Assembly: GCA_011048615.1 (NCBI GenBank) | Contig: DSDT01000374.1 | Location: 1 to 33,102, forward strand | DNA from: Chloroflexota bacterium | Lineage (GTDB): Bacteria; Chloroflexota; Anaerolineae; B4-G1 | Reading direction: 5' to 3' | DNA: 33,102 nt | Notes under the pieces: generated by a model | Seen by the model: the letters and a program-made list of their open reading frames with translations, nothing else | Database searches by the model: none | Told to the model about the DNA's origin: nothing | Position numbers and translations under genes: made by a program | Part shown: piece by piece, positions 1 through 7,815 of the stretch | How the letters are laid out: each line of letters begins with the position of its first letter | Position numbering within the stretch: the stretch's first letter is position 1

Positions 1-1
1 C

Positions 2-130
2 GTGGTGTTGCGGGCGGTAGGAGAGGAAGCGGTATTGACGGTGTTGGCGCGGCAGCAGACAAAGTTAGGATTGCTCTTTCTGGATATGCGCCGAGCGTCA
101 GATGACCTGGCAACCATCCTGGGAGCTTAG
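2..130 (+). CDS. Roadblock/LC7-domain protein, C-terminal fragment (5' truncated by window edge)
   Basis: Open frame from the window start, ...VVLRAVGEEAVLTVLARQQTKLGLLFLDMRRASDDLATILGA*, ending TAG at 130; resembles the C-terminal strand/helix of roadblock/LC7 proteins. Not in the supplied ORF list because the start is missing. Confidence 0.6.
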   Translation: MVLRAVGEEAVLTVLARQQTKLGLLFLDMRRASDDLATILGA

Positions 131-155
131 ACGGGGCGCCAGAAGGAGGGCATAG

Positions 156-809
156 ATGCCTCCGATTGAGCCAAGTGGATACTACTATCCCAACATGATT
201 GTCCATTACATGCTCGAAGCCATGGAAGAGATCATGGGCAAGAATGGATTGAACGCTATTCTCAACTTGGCTGGTCTGTCTCATTTGATTGATTTGATTG
301 ATAATTTGATTGATAATTATCCCCCGACTAATTTGAACAAGGAATTTGAATTCGCCGATTTCTCGGCTCTGTGCGGCGCGTTGGAGGAGATGTACGGGCC
401 GCGTGGAGGCCGGGGACTTCAGTTGCGAGCCGGGCGGGTGGGATTTGCGCGGGGAGGACAAAAGATGGGCGCGATGGTGGGAGTTGGAGACCTGGCTTTC
501 AAAGTACTCCCCCTCAACGCCAAACTGAAGGCCGGACTCCCGGCCATGGCGATGGTCTTTAGCCAGTTCAGTGACCAGAAAAGCACCGTCTCGGATGCAG
601 GCGAGTATTACCGGTATACGATGAAACCGTGTCCGGTATGCTGGGGGCGGACAGCGGACCGCCCTATTTGCTTTGCGGCCAAAGGATTGGTGGAAGAAGC
701 ACTCCATTGGGTCAGCGGCGGGCGCAAATTTCGAGTCGAAGAAGTCGAATGTACCGCTATGGGCGATGACGCTTGCATGTTAGCTATCTACAAAGAGCCG
801 ATCGGATAG
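156..809 (+). CDS. V4R-domain (4-vinyl reductase-like) protein
   Basis: 217 aa; C-terminal CPVCWGR...PICFAAKGLVEEALHWVSGGRKFRVEEVECTAMGDDACML is typical of V4R domains with conserved cysteines. Confidence 0.75.
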   Translation: MPPIEPSGYYYPNMIVHYMLEAMEEIMGKNGLNAILNLAGLSHLIDLIDNLIDNYPPTNLNKEFEFADFSALCGALEEMYGPRGGRGLQLRAGRVGFARGGQKMGAMVGVGDLAFKVLPLNAKLKAGLPAMAMVFSQFSDQKSTVSDAGEYYRYTMKPCPVCWGRTADRPICFAAKGLVEEALHWVSGGRKFRVEEVECTAMGDDACMLAIYKEPIG

Positions 810-856
810 CGTTTTAACGTTTATCTCTCACGGGTGGGTGAGAGGAGGGTAGAAAC

Positions 857-1726
857 GTGGCACAAGTTCCTTATATTCTCATCGTCGAGGATCAGGCGAA
901 CACGGCTGAGATGCTGACCTCGTACTTTGAAGCCCAGGGTTACGAGGTGACTGCCGTAGGCTGGGGAAAAGATGCGATAAAGATTGTCGAGAAAAAGGTC
1001 CCTGATCTGATCATGTTGGATATTCGTCTGCCGGATATTGATGGCTACGAAGTGTGCCGCCAACTGCGCGCCCATCGGCGAACCGAGCACGTACCGATCA
1101 TTTTCCTGACCGAGAGACGGGAGCGGGGAGACAAATTGACCGGTCTAGAGTTGGGGGCCGTGGATTACATCACCAAACCCTTTGACGTTCAGGAACTCCG
1201 TTTGAGGGTGCGCAACGTGCTGCGCCGTTCCAGCCTGGAGCGCTTATCCCATCCCATCACCAGCCTGCCGGCGGCCTCGTTGGCGGACGAGCGCTTACGT
1301 GAGCTGCTGACTTCCTCCGACTGGTCCCTCCTCTCGGTTGGGTTGCGAGGCTTGAAAAAGTTTGCCGAGGCCTATGGATTTGTGGCCCGGGACGACGTGG
1401 TGCGAGCCGTGGGCTTGATGCTGGGTCACGTCGTAAACGAGGTCGGTGATCCCGACGCATTCATCGGTCACTTGGATGACGTCAACCTTTTCGTCGTCGT
1501 CACGGTGGACAAGGTGAAGCAGATACAAGATGCTCTCACCGTGCGGCTTGACGAAGCAATGGCTTTCTTCTATCCGCGGGCCGATTGGGAGGCTGGACAA
1601 AAAGATCCGAGCGTCAAAATACCACGGATGAGCGTTGCGATGGGGGTGCTCAAGCCTCAGGACCAATCCTTTGCTAGCCTGGAAGATCTGAAGAAAGCGA
1701 TTATACACGTTCAACGTGCCGTCTAG
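857..1726 (+). CDS. Response regulator: N-terminal REC domain and C-terminal degenerate GGDEF-like domain
   Basis: ILIVEDQANTAEML...DLIMLDIRLPDIDGYEVCRQLR...PIIFLTE...GAVDYITKPF is a classic REC; the C-terminal half has GGDEF-like layout but GHLDDVNLFVV at the signature position. Confidence 0.8.
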   Translation: MAQVPYILIVEDQANTAEMLTSYFEAQGYEVTAVGWGKDAIKIVEKKVPDLIMLDIRLPDIDGYEVCRQLRAHRRTEHVPIIFLTERRERGDKLTGLELGAVDYITKPFDVQELRLRVRNVLRRSSLERLSHPITSLPAASLADERLRELLTSSDWSLLSVGLRGLKKFAEAYGFVARDDVVRAVGLMLGHVVNEVGDPDAFIGHLDDVNLFVVVTVDKVKQIQDALTVRLDEAMAFFYPRADWEAGQKDPSVKIPRMSVAMGVLKPQDQSFASLEDLKKAIIHVQRAV

Positions 1727-1840
1727 AACGTGGATTCGATTGGTGGGCGGTGCGGCAGGACGTGACTTCTGACAACCCAGCCCCGGCTCTGGCAGACGTT
1801 TTGCAATTGGCCGGGGTTCTTTGGTGAGTGGAGGACTTGT

Positions 1841-2582
1841 GAATCCAGTTGTCGTCGTACCGACCTACAACGAGGCCGAAAATGTCACCCCCATGGTCGA
1901 GGCTCTGCTCGCCCTGGGAATTCCCGATCTCGGTGTGCTGATCGTGGATGACGAGTCGCCCGACGGCACCGGGGCCATCGCAGATGACCTGGTCGCTCAG
2001 CACCCGAACCGGGTGCACGTGCTGCACCGCACCGGCCCTCGCGGGTTAGGGGTCGCTTACGTGGATGGGTTCCGCTGGGCGCTGGCCCATGGCGCGGACT
2101 ATGTCGTGCAGATGGACTGCGACTTTTCTCATTCGCCGGAATACATTCCCCAATTTCTCGCCCAGATACCGAATCACGACGTGGTGGTCGGTTCTCGCTA
2201 CGTGCGCGGCGGCCAAACAGACGAGGGGTGGGGCCGGGGCCGTTGGCTGCTCTCCTGGTGGGCCAACAGCATCTATACCCGGTTGATCCTGGGCGTCGAA
2301 ACCAAAGACACCACCGCCGGTTTCAAGTGCTGGCGACGCGAGACGCTGCACGGCATTGACTTGAGCCGGATTCATTCTCAGGGATACATCTTCCAGGTCG
2401 AAATGGCATACATCACTGAGCGATTGGGATATCGTGTTCTCGAGATCCCAATCTACTTCCCTGACCGCCAAGTGGGGCGCTCCAAGATGTCCATGAGCGT
2501 CAAAATCGAGGCGGCGATGCGAGTATGGCAAGTTCGCCAGCGTCACCACCGCCTACGACCGGCCGACCGGATCCCCGTATGA
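1841..2582 (+). CDS. Polyprenol monophosphomannose synthase-like (Dpm1-type GT2) glycosyltransferase
   Basis: VVVPTYNEAENVTPMVEALL...VLIVDDESPDGTGAIAD...VVGSRYVRGGQTDEGW...TKDTTAGFKCWRRETL; soluble GT2. GTG at 1841 is a plausible start (the ORF track begins at 1821). Confidence 0.88.
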
Positions 2583-5500
2583 TCCGTCGGTCACTGCCCG
2601 ACCTGGGCGCTCTCGTGCTCCTCCTGCTGCTGCCGCTGCTGTTGTACGCCCCCGTTGCGCTGGGCCCGCGCACGATGGTCCCGGCCGATGCCCTCTTTCT
2701 CTTCGAACCGTACCGGACCGCCGCTCCAGACTTTGGGATCACCTATCCCCACAATCAGCTGATTACGGATCTGGTGCTAGAGAACTATGCCTGGAAACAG
2801 TTCCTGGTCGAGTCGGTCCAGCAGCGCGAGCTGCCGCTGTGGGATCCGTATCTCTTTGCCGGCCATCCATTCCTGGCCAACGGACAGCACTCGGGGCTTT
2901 ATCCTCTGAGCGCCCTGTTCTACATCCTGCCCCTCTGGCGCGCTTATGGGGTTTTCGCCTGGCTGCAACTGGGCCTGGCTGGAATATTTGCGTACACGTT
3001 TGCCCGGGCGCTGGGTATGCGCCGCCTGGGCGGGCTGATCACAGGCATCACCTTCCAGTTCTGTGGATTTATGGTCGTCTCGTCTGCCGTGCACCCGATG
3101 ATCGTCGCCGGGGCTGCCTGGCTGCCTCTCATCCTGGCGATGGTCGAATTGATCGTCCAGCAGCGGCCTCTGTTCGGCAGACCCACGACGCTGCCGTGGG
3201 CATTGGTCGGTGCGCTCAGCCTCGGCTGCCAGATGCTCGGCGGTCACGCCGAGAACACCTACTTTGTGCTGCTGGTGACGGGGGCCTATGCGGCGTGGCG
3301 GTTGGCGGGACAGTTGAGACTGGGCTGCAGACCCATCGGCGCAGGGCGGGCGGCGACGTGGCTGGTCATAATGGCGGCGCTGGGGTTGGCGTTGGGAGCA
3401 ATCCAGTTCGTGCCCCTGTACGAAGTGGTGAACGGTAGTTTCCGCAGTGGGGAGGCGGCCGCCACCCTCGAACAGGTGTTGGGCTGGGCCTATCCCCCCC
3501 GCCGACTGCTCACCTTTGGCATCCCTAATTTTTTCGGCGGTCCAACCCAGCACGGCTACCTGGACCTCTTTACCTGGCGCTGGACTCCCGCCATGACCTT
3601 TCCCGATGGACAGTACATAGACTGGGGTGTCAAGAACTATGTCGAGGGCGGAGCCTACCTGGGGCTGCTGCCGTTGTTCCTGGCGCTCATCGCAGTGCTC
3701 CAGTGGCTCGCTCCTTTCGCCCGGCGGTTTACATCGCGCCTGACCTCTGGTTCTGCTCGCGACAGGTTGTATCCTGAATCTCGTCCCGGTCCCGGTCAAC
3801 ACGTCATTCCGTTCTTTGTCCTGCTGAGCGTCTTTTCGCTGGGCTGTATCTTTGGCACACCACTCTACGCCCTGGTCTATATCCTGCCGGGATTGGAACA
3901 GTCCCACTCGCCGTTCCGGTGGGTGTTCCCCCTGTCCCTCTCGGTGGCGGTGCTGGCCGGCCTGGGAATCGAGATGGTCGCCCGCAGCCGGAATCGCCAC
4001 CTGAGCCAGGAGACGGTTCGCCGGCCGCCTCGCGCTGTGCTCAACCTGCTGCTGTTCGGCGCCACCCCCTCCCTCGTCACCCTGTTCGCGGCCCTGGCCT
4101 TTTGGGGAGGTTTGGCGACGCTGACCGGGCTGCTCCTCAGCCGCCTCTTTTTTGCTCAGATCGAGCCGCTGGTCGCGCGGGCCTTTCTCTCGCTGGCCAA
4201 AGCGCCGGAAGCGTTCCCCGATCACCGCGCGTTTTACTCGTACGAGTTCAAGTGGATCGCGCTGTTCGGCCTGCTGCTGATGGGAACCGGCATCGTGCTG
4301 CGCGTCAGCCGCTGCCCCATCTACCTGCGCCGCCGGCCGGTGTGGGAATTTCTGGCCGTGGGGCTGCTGGTGTTGGACCTCGTGGCCTTTGGCGCAGGAT
4401 TCAACGCGGCGGTCGACCCGGCGCTGCTTGCCCATGTTCCCCCAGTGGCCGAGTTTCTGAAACAGGACCTCTCCCTCTGGCGGTACGCCACGTTCACCCC
4501 GCCCGGCACGACCAAGACGATGAATGCCAACGTCGGCATGTTCTACCAGTTCCAGTGCGTCGCCGGGTACGACTCCCTCTTCACCCACCGGTACGCTGAC
4601 TATATGGGGCTGATCGAGGAACAGGACGAGCGGCAGTACAACCGCATCGCCTCCTTCCGCCAATGGTCCAGCCTGGACAGCCCTCTTACCGACCTGCTCA
4701 ACGTCAAGTACGTCATCACCGAGGTAGAGATCCCCAATCCCAAATACAGGTTGGTTTATCAAGACACGGCGGTGCGGGTCTATGAGAACCTGGCGGCGAT
4801 GCCTCGGGCGTATACCCTCCCGTTTTCCGCTGCGCTGGAAGCCAGTGACTTGGCGAGGGTGGTGCAGGATCACGATTTGCGTCACTATGTTGTGCTCGAC
4901 CCCGGTATGTATCCGCTCGATTATATTTTCCCTCAGCCGGACGACGCCACCCCCCAGACCGTGGCTCGCTACGACATCAACGAGGTCGAGGTGGACGTGC
5001 AGGTCGACGTGGCCAGTTGGCTCGTTCTGGCCGATGCCTACTTTCCCGGCTGGAAAGCGTTCCTGCGGCCCCAGGGCGCGGGCGAGGAGGTCGAAGTCGA
5101 GGCTTTGGTCTACCGGGTGAACGGTGTCTTCCGAGGCGTGCTGTTGGCAGCACCGGGCGCGTACACAGTGCGCTTCAAGTACAGCCCCGACAGCGTCAAG
5201 ATCGGCGCCTTTGTCACCTTCATCGCCGGCATGGTGATCCTGTTCTTGATTGGGATCTATGTGTGGCGTTTTTTCTATCGCGAGGAGCCGGAGGGGGATG
5301 CTGCCAGTACAGTCAAGCGAGTGGCCAAGAACTCGATCGCGCCCATCGTCCTCAACCTGTTCAATCAGGCCATCCTCTTTGCCTTTGCTGCACTGATGGC
5401 CCGCGTCCTGGGCCCGGAGGGAACGGGCCGCTACGACACGGCCGTCGTCATCTATGGCTGGTTCGAGACGGTCGCCAACTTTGGGCTGGATATGTACCTG

Positions 5501-6796
5501 ATGCGGGAGGTGGCCCGGGATCGAGATCGGGCCTGGCGGGTGTTTGTCAATACGACGGTGCTGCGGCTGTTGCTCTTTCTCGGCACCTTACCCCTACTGG
5601 GGATTTTTTTGGCCGGGCGGCAGGGGATCGGGACGCCCCTGGAGGCCGAGACGGTGTGGGCTGTGCTGCTGCTCTACGCCGGGCTGCTGCCGGGGAGCGT
5701 AGCCAACGGGTTAGCCGCCCTCTTCCGGGGCTGCGAGAAGCACGAGTACCCCGCCGCTATCCAGACCGTCACCGCCATCATCCGGGTCACGCTGGGGGTG
5801 CTGGTGCTGGTGGGTGGGATGGGGGTCGTCGGCGTGGCCGGGGCCTCCATCCTGACCAACGGGGCGACGCTGGTGATCCTGGCAGTATTGGCGCGGCGCC
5901 TGGTCTGGGCGAACCTGCCCCGGACGCGAGGGAAAGTGGTGTGGCCCTTGCAGCGGACTATGCTGACCGAGAGTTGGCCGCTGATGGCCGCCCTCCTGCT
6001 GCAACTGCTCTTTCCCGGCGTCAACGCCCTGCTGCTCCAGTATTTTCACGGCGACGCAGCGGTGGGCTGGTACGGAGCCGGTCGCAAGTGGGTGGACGCC
6101 CTCAACATCGTGCCGGCCTTTTTCACGATGGCGGTCTTTCCCGTGGTCTCCCGCCTGGCGGCGGAGGACCGGGGGGGACTGCTCCGCTCGTACCGCATCT
6201 CGGTCAAACTGCTGACGCTGGTCGCCCTGCCGGCGGCGGTGCTGGTGACGCTGCTGTCGCCGGGATTGGTGGGACTGCTCAGCGGGTCCAGATTCCTGCC
6301 CCAGGGGGCACACGTGTTGCAGGTCCTGATCTGGTCCATTCTCTTTGGCTGGGTCAACAGCCTGACCAATTATGTGCTCATCGCCCTGAACCGGCAGCGG
6401 TACGTGCTTGTGGCCTCGGGGGCTAGGGTGATTTTCACAGTGGCGGCGAACCTGCTCCTGGTGCCGGCTTTTGGATACGTGGCCTCGGCCTGGATTCTGG
6501 TGGGTGGTGAACTGCTGCTGGTGGCGCTCTTTGACGCCGACCTGCGCCGTCAGGTGGGCCCGCTGGCTTGGGGGCGAACCCTAGGCCGCGTCCTGCTGAC
6601 CGGCCTGGCCATGGGAGCGGCGGTGGGGGCAGCGGCGATCATCAGCCGGCCGCTGGCGCTGCTGGCGGGGCTGGTCGTCTACCCGGCGGCGGTGGCGCTG
6701 CTGCGGGCGCTGACGGCCGAGGAGTGGGCGCTGTTGGCGCCGCTTCTGCCGGCGCGGCTGCGCCAGGTCGTTGCCAGGCGGCCGGTAGTGTCGTGA
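2579..6796 (+). CDS. Fused membrane protein: YfhO-like (GT-C-type) N-terminal region plus oligosaccharide flippase (Wzx/MATE-like) C-terminal region
   Basis: ATG at 2579 overlaps the upstream stop (ATGA). N-terminal ~900 aa is YfhO-like (LFEPYRTAAPDFG...GHPFLANGQHSGLYPL); from about nt 5300, VAKNSIAPIVLNLFNQAILFAFAALMARVLGPEGTGRYDTAVV is a flippase start, all in one frame. Confidence 0.85.
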   Translation: MIRRSLPDLGALVLLLLLPLLLYAPVALGPRTMVPADALFLFEPYRTAAPDFGITYPHNQLITDLVLENYAWKQFLVESVQQRELPLWDPYLFAGHPFLANGQHSGLYPLSALFYILPLWRAYGVFAWLQLGLAGIFAYTFARALGMRRLGGLITGITFQFCGFMVVSSAVHPMIVAGAAWLPLILAMVELIVQQRPLFGRPTTLPWALVGALSLGCQMLGGHAENTYFVLLVTGAYAAWRLAGQLRLGCRPIGAGRAATWLVIMAALGLALGAIQFVPLYEVVNGSFRSGEAAATLEQVLGWAYPPRRLLTFGIPNFFGGPTQHGYLDLFTWRWTPAMTFPDGQYIDWGVKNYVEGGAYLGLLPLFLALIAVLQWLAPFARRFTSRLTSGSARDRLYPESRPGPGQHVIPFFVLLSVFSLGCIFGTPLYALVYILPGLEQSHSPFRWVFPLSLSVAVLAGLGIEMVARSRNRHLSQETVRRPPRAVLNLLLFGATPSLVTLFAALAFWGGLATLTGLLLSRLFFAQIEPLVARAFLSLAKAPEAFPDHRAFYSYEFKWIALFGLLLMGTGIVLRVSRCPIYLRRRPVWEFLAVGLLVLDLVAFGAGFNAAVDPALLAHVPPVAEFLKQDLSLWRYATFTPPGTTKTMNANVGMFYQFQCVAGYDSLFTHRYADYMGLIEEQDERQYNRIASFRQWSSLDSPLTDLLNVKYVITEVEIPNPKYRLVYQDTAVRVYENLAAMPRAYTLPFSAALEASDLARVVQDHDLRHYVVLDPGMYPLDYIFPQPDDATPQTVARYDINEVEVDVQVDVASWLVLADAYFPGWKAFLRPQGAGEEVEVEALVYRVNGVFRGVLLAAPGAYTVRFKYSPDSVKIGAFVTFIAGMVILFLIGIYVWRFFYREEPEGDAASTVKRVAKNSIAPIVLNLFNQAILFAFAALMARVLGPEGTGRYDTAVVIYGWFETVANFGLDMYLMREVARDRDRAWRVFVNTTVLRLLLFLGTLPLLGIFLAGRQGIGTPLEAETVWAVLLLYAGLLPGSVANGLAALFRGCEKHEYPAAIQTVTAIIRVTLGVLVLVGGMGVVGVAGASILTNGATLVILAVLARRLVWANLPRTRGKVVWPLQRTMLTESWPLMAALLLQLLFPGVNALLLQYFHGDAAVGWYGAGRKWVDALNIVPAFFTMAVFPVVSRLAAEDRGGLLRSYRISVKLLTLVALPAAVLVTLLSPGLVGLLSGSRFLPQGAHVLQVLIWSILFGWVNSLTNYVLIALNRQRYVLVASGARVIFTVAANLLLVPAFGYVASAWILVGGELLLVALFDADLRRQVGPLAWGRTLGRVLLTGLAMGAAVGAAAIISRPLALLAGLVVYPAAVALLRALTAEEWALLAPLLPARLRQVVARRPVVS

Positions 6797-6809
6797 CTCG
6801 GGCGCCTCT

Positions 6810-7646
6810 TTACTCCTCGGCGTTCATCCCCAGGTAAGAGAGCACCAGCCGCCGGCGCGAAAAATGCCCCAGCGTGACCGCCTCGATCAGCATGGGGCCG
6901 CCCATCAGCGCACGGACGATCTCTCCCACCCGCCGCCCTTCGCGGTGCAGGGCCAGCACCCGCTCCCCCAATCCCTCCAGGTAGGCGATTTTCTCCCTCA
7001 GCGCTTCCGCCGGATGGTCGCGCACCCGGGCGCTGCCGGGAAAGAGGGTGGTCGCTGGCAGGGCCGCGATGCGCTTCAGGGAGGCGATGATCTCCCAGAT
7101 GTCGTACCCGGCCCGCAGGGCCCGGTCCTGCCCGCCGACAAACAGGTCGCCGGTGAACAGCCAGCCCTGCTCCGGTTCGTACAGGCAGAGATGGTCCGGG
7201 CTGTGACCGGGGGTGTAGATCACCTGGAGGCGGTACCGCGCCGTCTCGATCATCTCCCCGTCGGTGAGGGGGCGGCCCTGCGACGGTTCGGGCCAACCCC
7301 ACATCACGCGCCGGTAGGGATGGAGTGGCTGCCGGCCGCGCGGGTCGGTCAGCACGGGCAGGGCCAGCGGGTGGGCCAGGATCTCTAACCCCGCGTGCCG
7401 GCGCTGCAAGGGGCCGTTGGCGCCGATGTGATCCTCGTGGGTGTGGGTGTTGACGACGCGGGTTAGGGGGACATCCGCCAGCGCCGATAGCAGTTCCGGC
7501 GCGCTGTGGGCGCAGCCGGTATCTATCAGCAAGCCATCCTGGTCGCCGTTCAGCAAGTAGGCGGTGGTCCAGTACCGCCCTCGCCCCCAGAGCGTGCGGG
7601 CCAGGTCTAAGCGAGTGATTTCGCCGTAGGAATGCGATTTGAGCAC
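6810..7646 (-). CDS. MBL-fold metallo-hydrolase
   Basis: 278 aa with THTHEDHIGANG, YTPGHSPDHLCLY and FTGDLFVGGQD metallo-beta-lactamase motifs. Confidence 0.9.
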   Translation of the reverse strand: MLKSHSYGEITRLDLARTLWGRGRYWTTAYLLNGDQDGLLIDTGCAHSAPELLSALADVPLTRVVNTHTHEDHIGANGPLQRRHAGLEILAHPLALPVLTDPRGRQPLHPYRRVMWGWPEPSQGRPLTDGEMIETARYRLQVIYTPGHSPDHLCLYEPEQGWLFTGDLFVGGQDRALRAGYDIWEIIASLKRIAALPATTLFPGSARVRDHPAEALREKIAYLEGLGERVLALHREGRRVGEIVRALMGGPMLIEAVTLGHFSRRRLVLSYLGMNAEE

Positions 7647-7685
7647 AGTTCTGACCAGGCCGCCTTTTCGGAATTAGCTTGGGGC

Positions 7686-7714
7686 AGTGTAACACAGTTT
7701 GCTGGCAGACGCAA
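7686..7714 (-). promoter_or_regulatory. Candidate sigma70 promoter for the MBL-fold hydrolase
   Basis: Minus strand TTGCGT - 17 nt - TACACT (plus-strand ACGCAA 7709-7714, AGTGTA 7686-7691), about 40 nt upstream of the start. Confidence 0.45.
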
Positions 7715-7815
7715 GCGGATTTTCCCCATCTCGTGGTCGTGCTATACTATGAGGAGGGTCGAGAGCCGGCAAGCGATCTTTCTGAACGACTGCATTTGCC
7801 CGCTGTGCTGTACCA

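Noticed and set aside
825-844. CTCTCAC/GTGAGAG hairpin before the response regulator.
   Set aside because: Only 7 bp, no terminator tail; too weak to interpret.
2777-4885. 702-aa minus-strand ORF opposite the YfhO/flippase gene.
   Set aside because: Q/R/H/G-rich shadow ORF typical of high-GC antisense frames; the plus-strand protein is clearly real.
5017-6426. 469-aa plus-strand ORF inside the flippase region.
   Set aside because: Out-of-frame, G/R/P-rich overlap of the real membrane protein.
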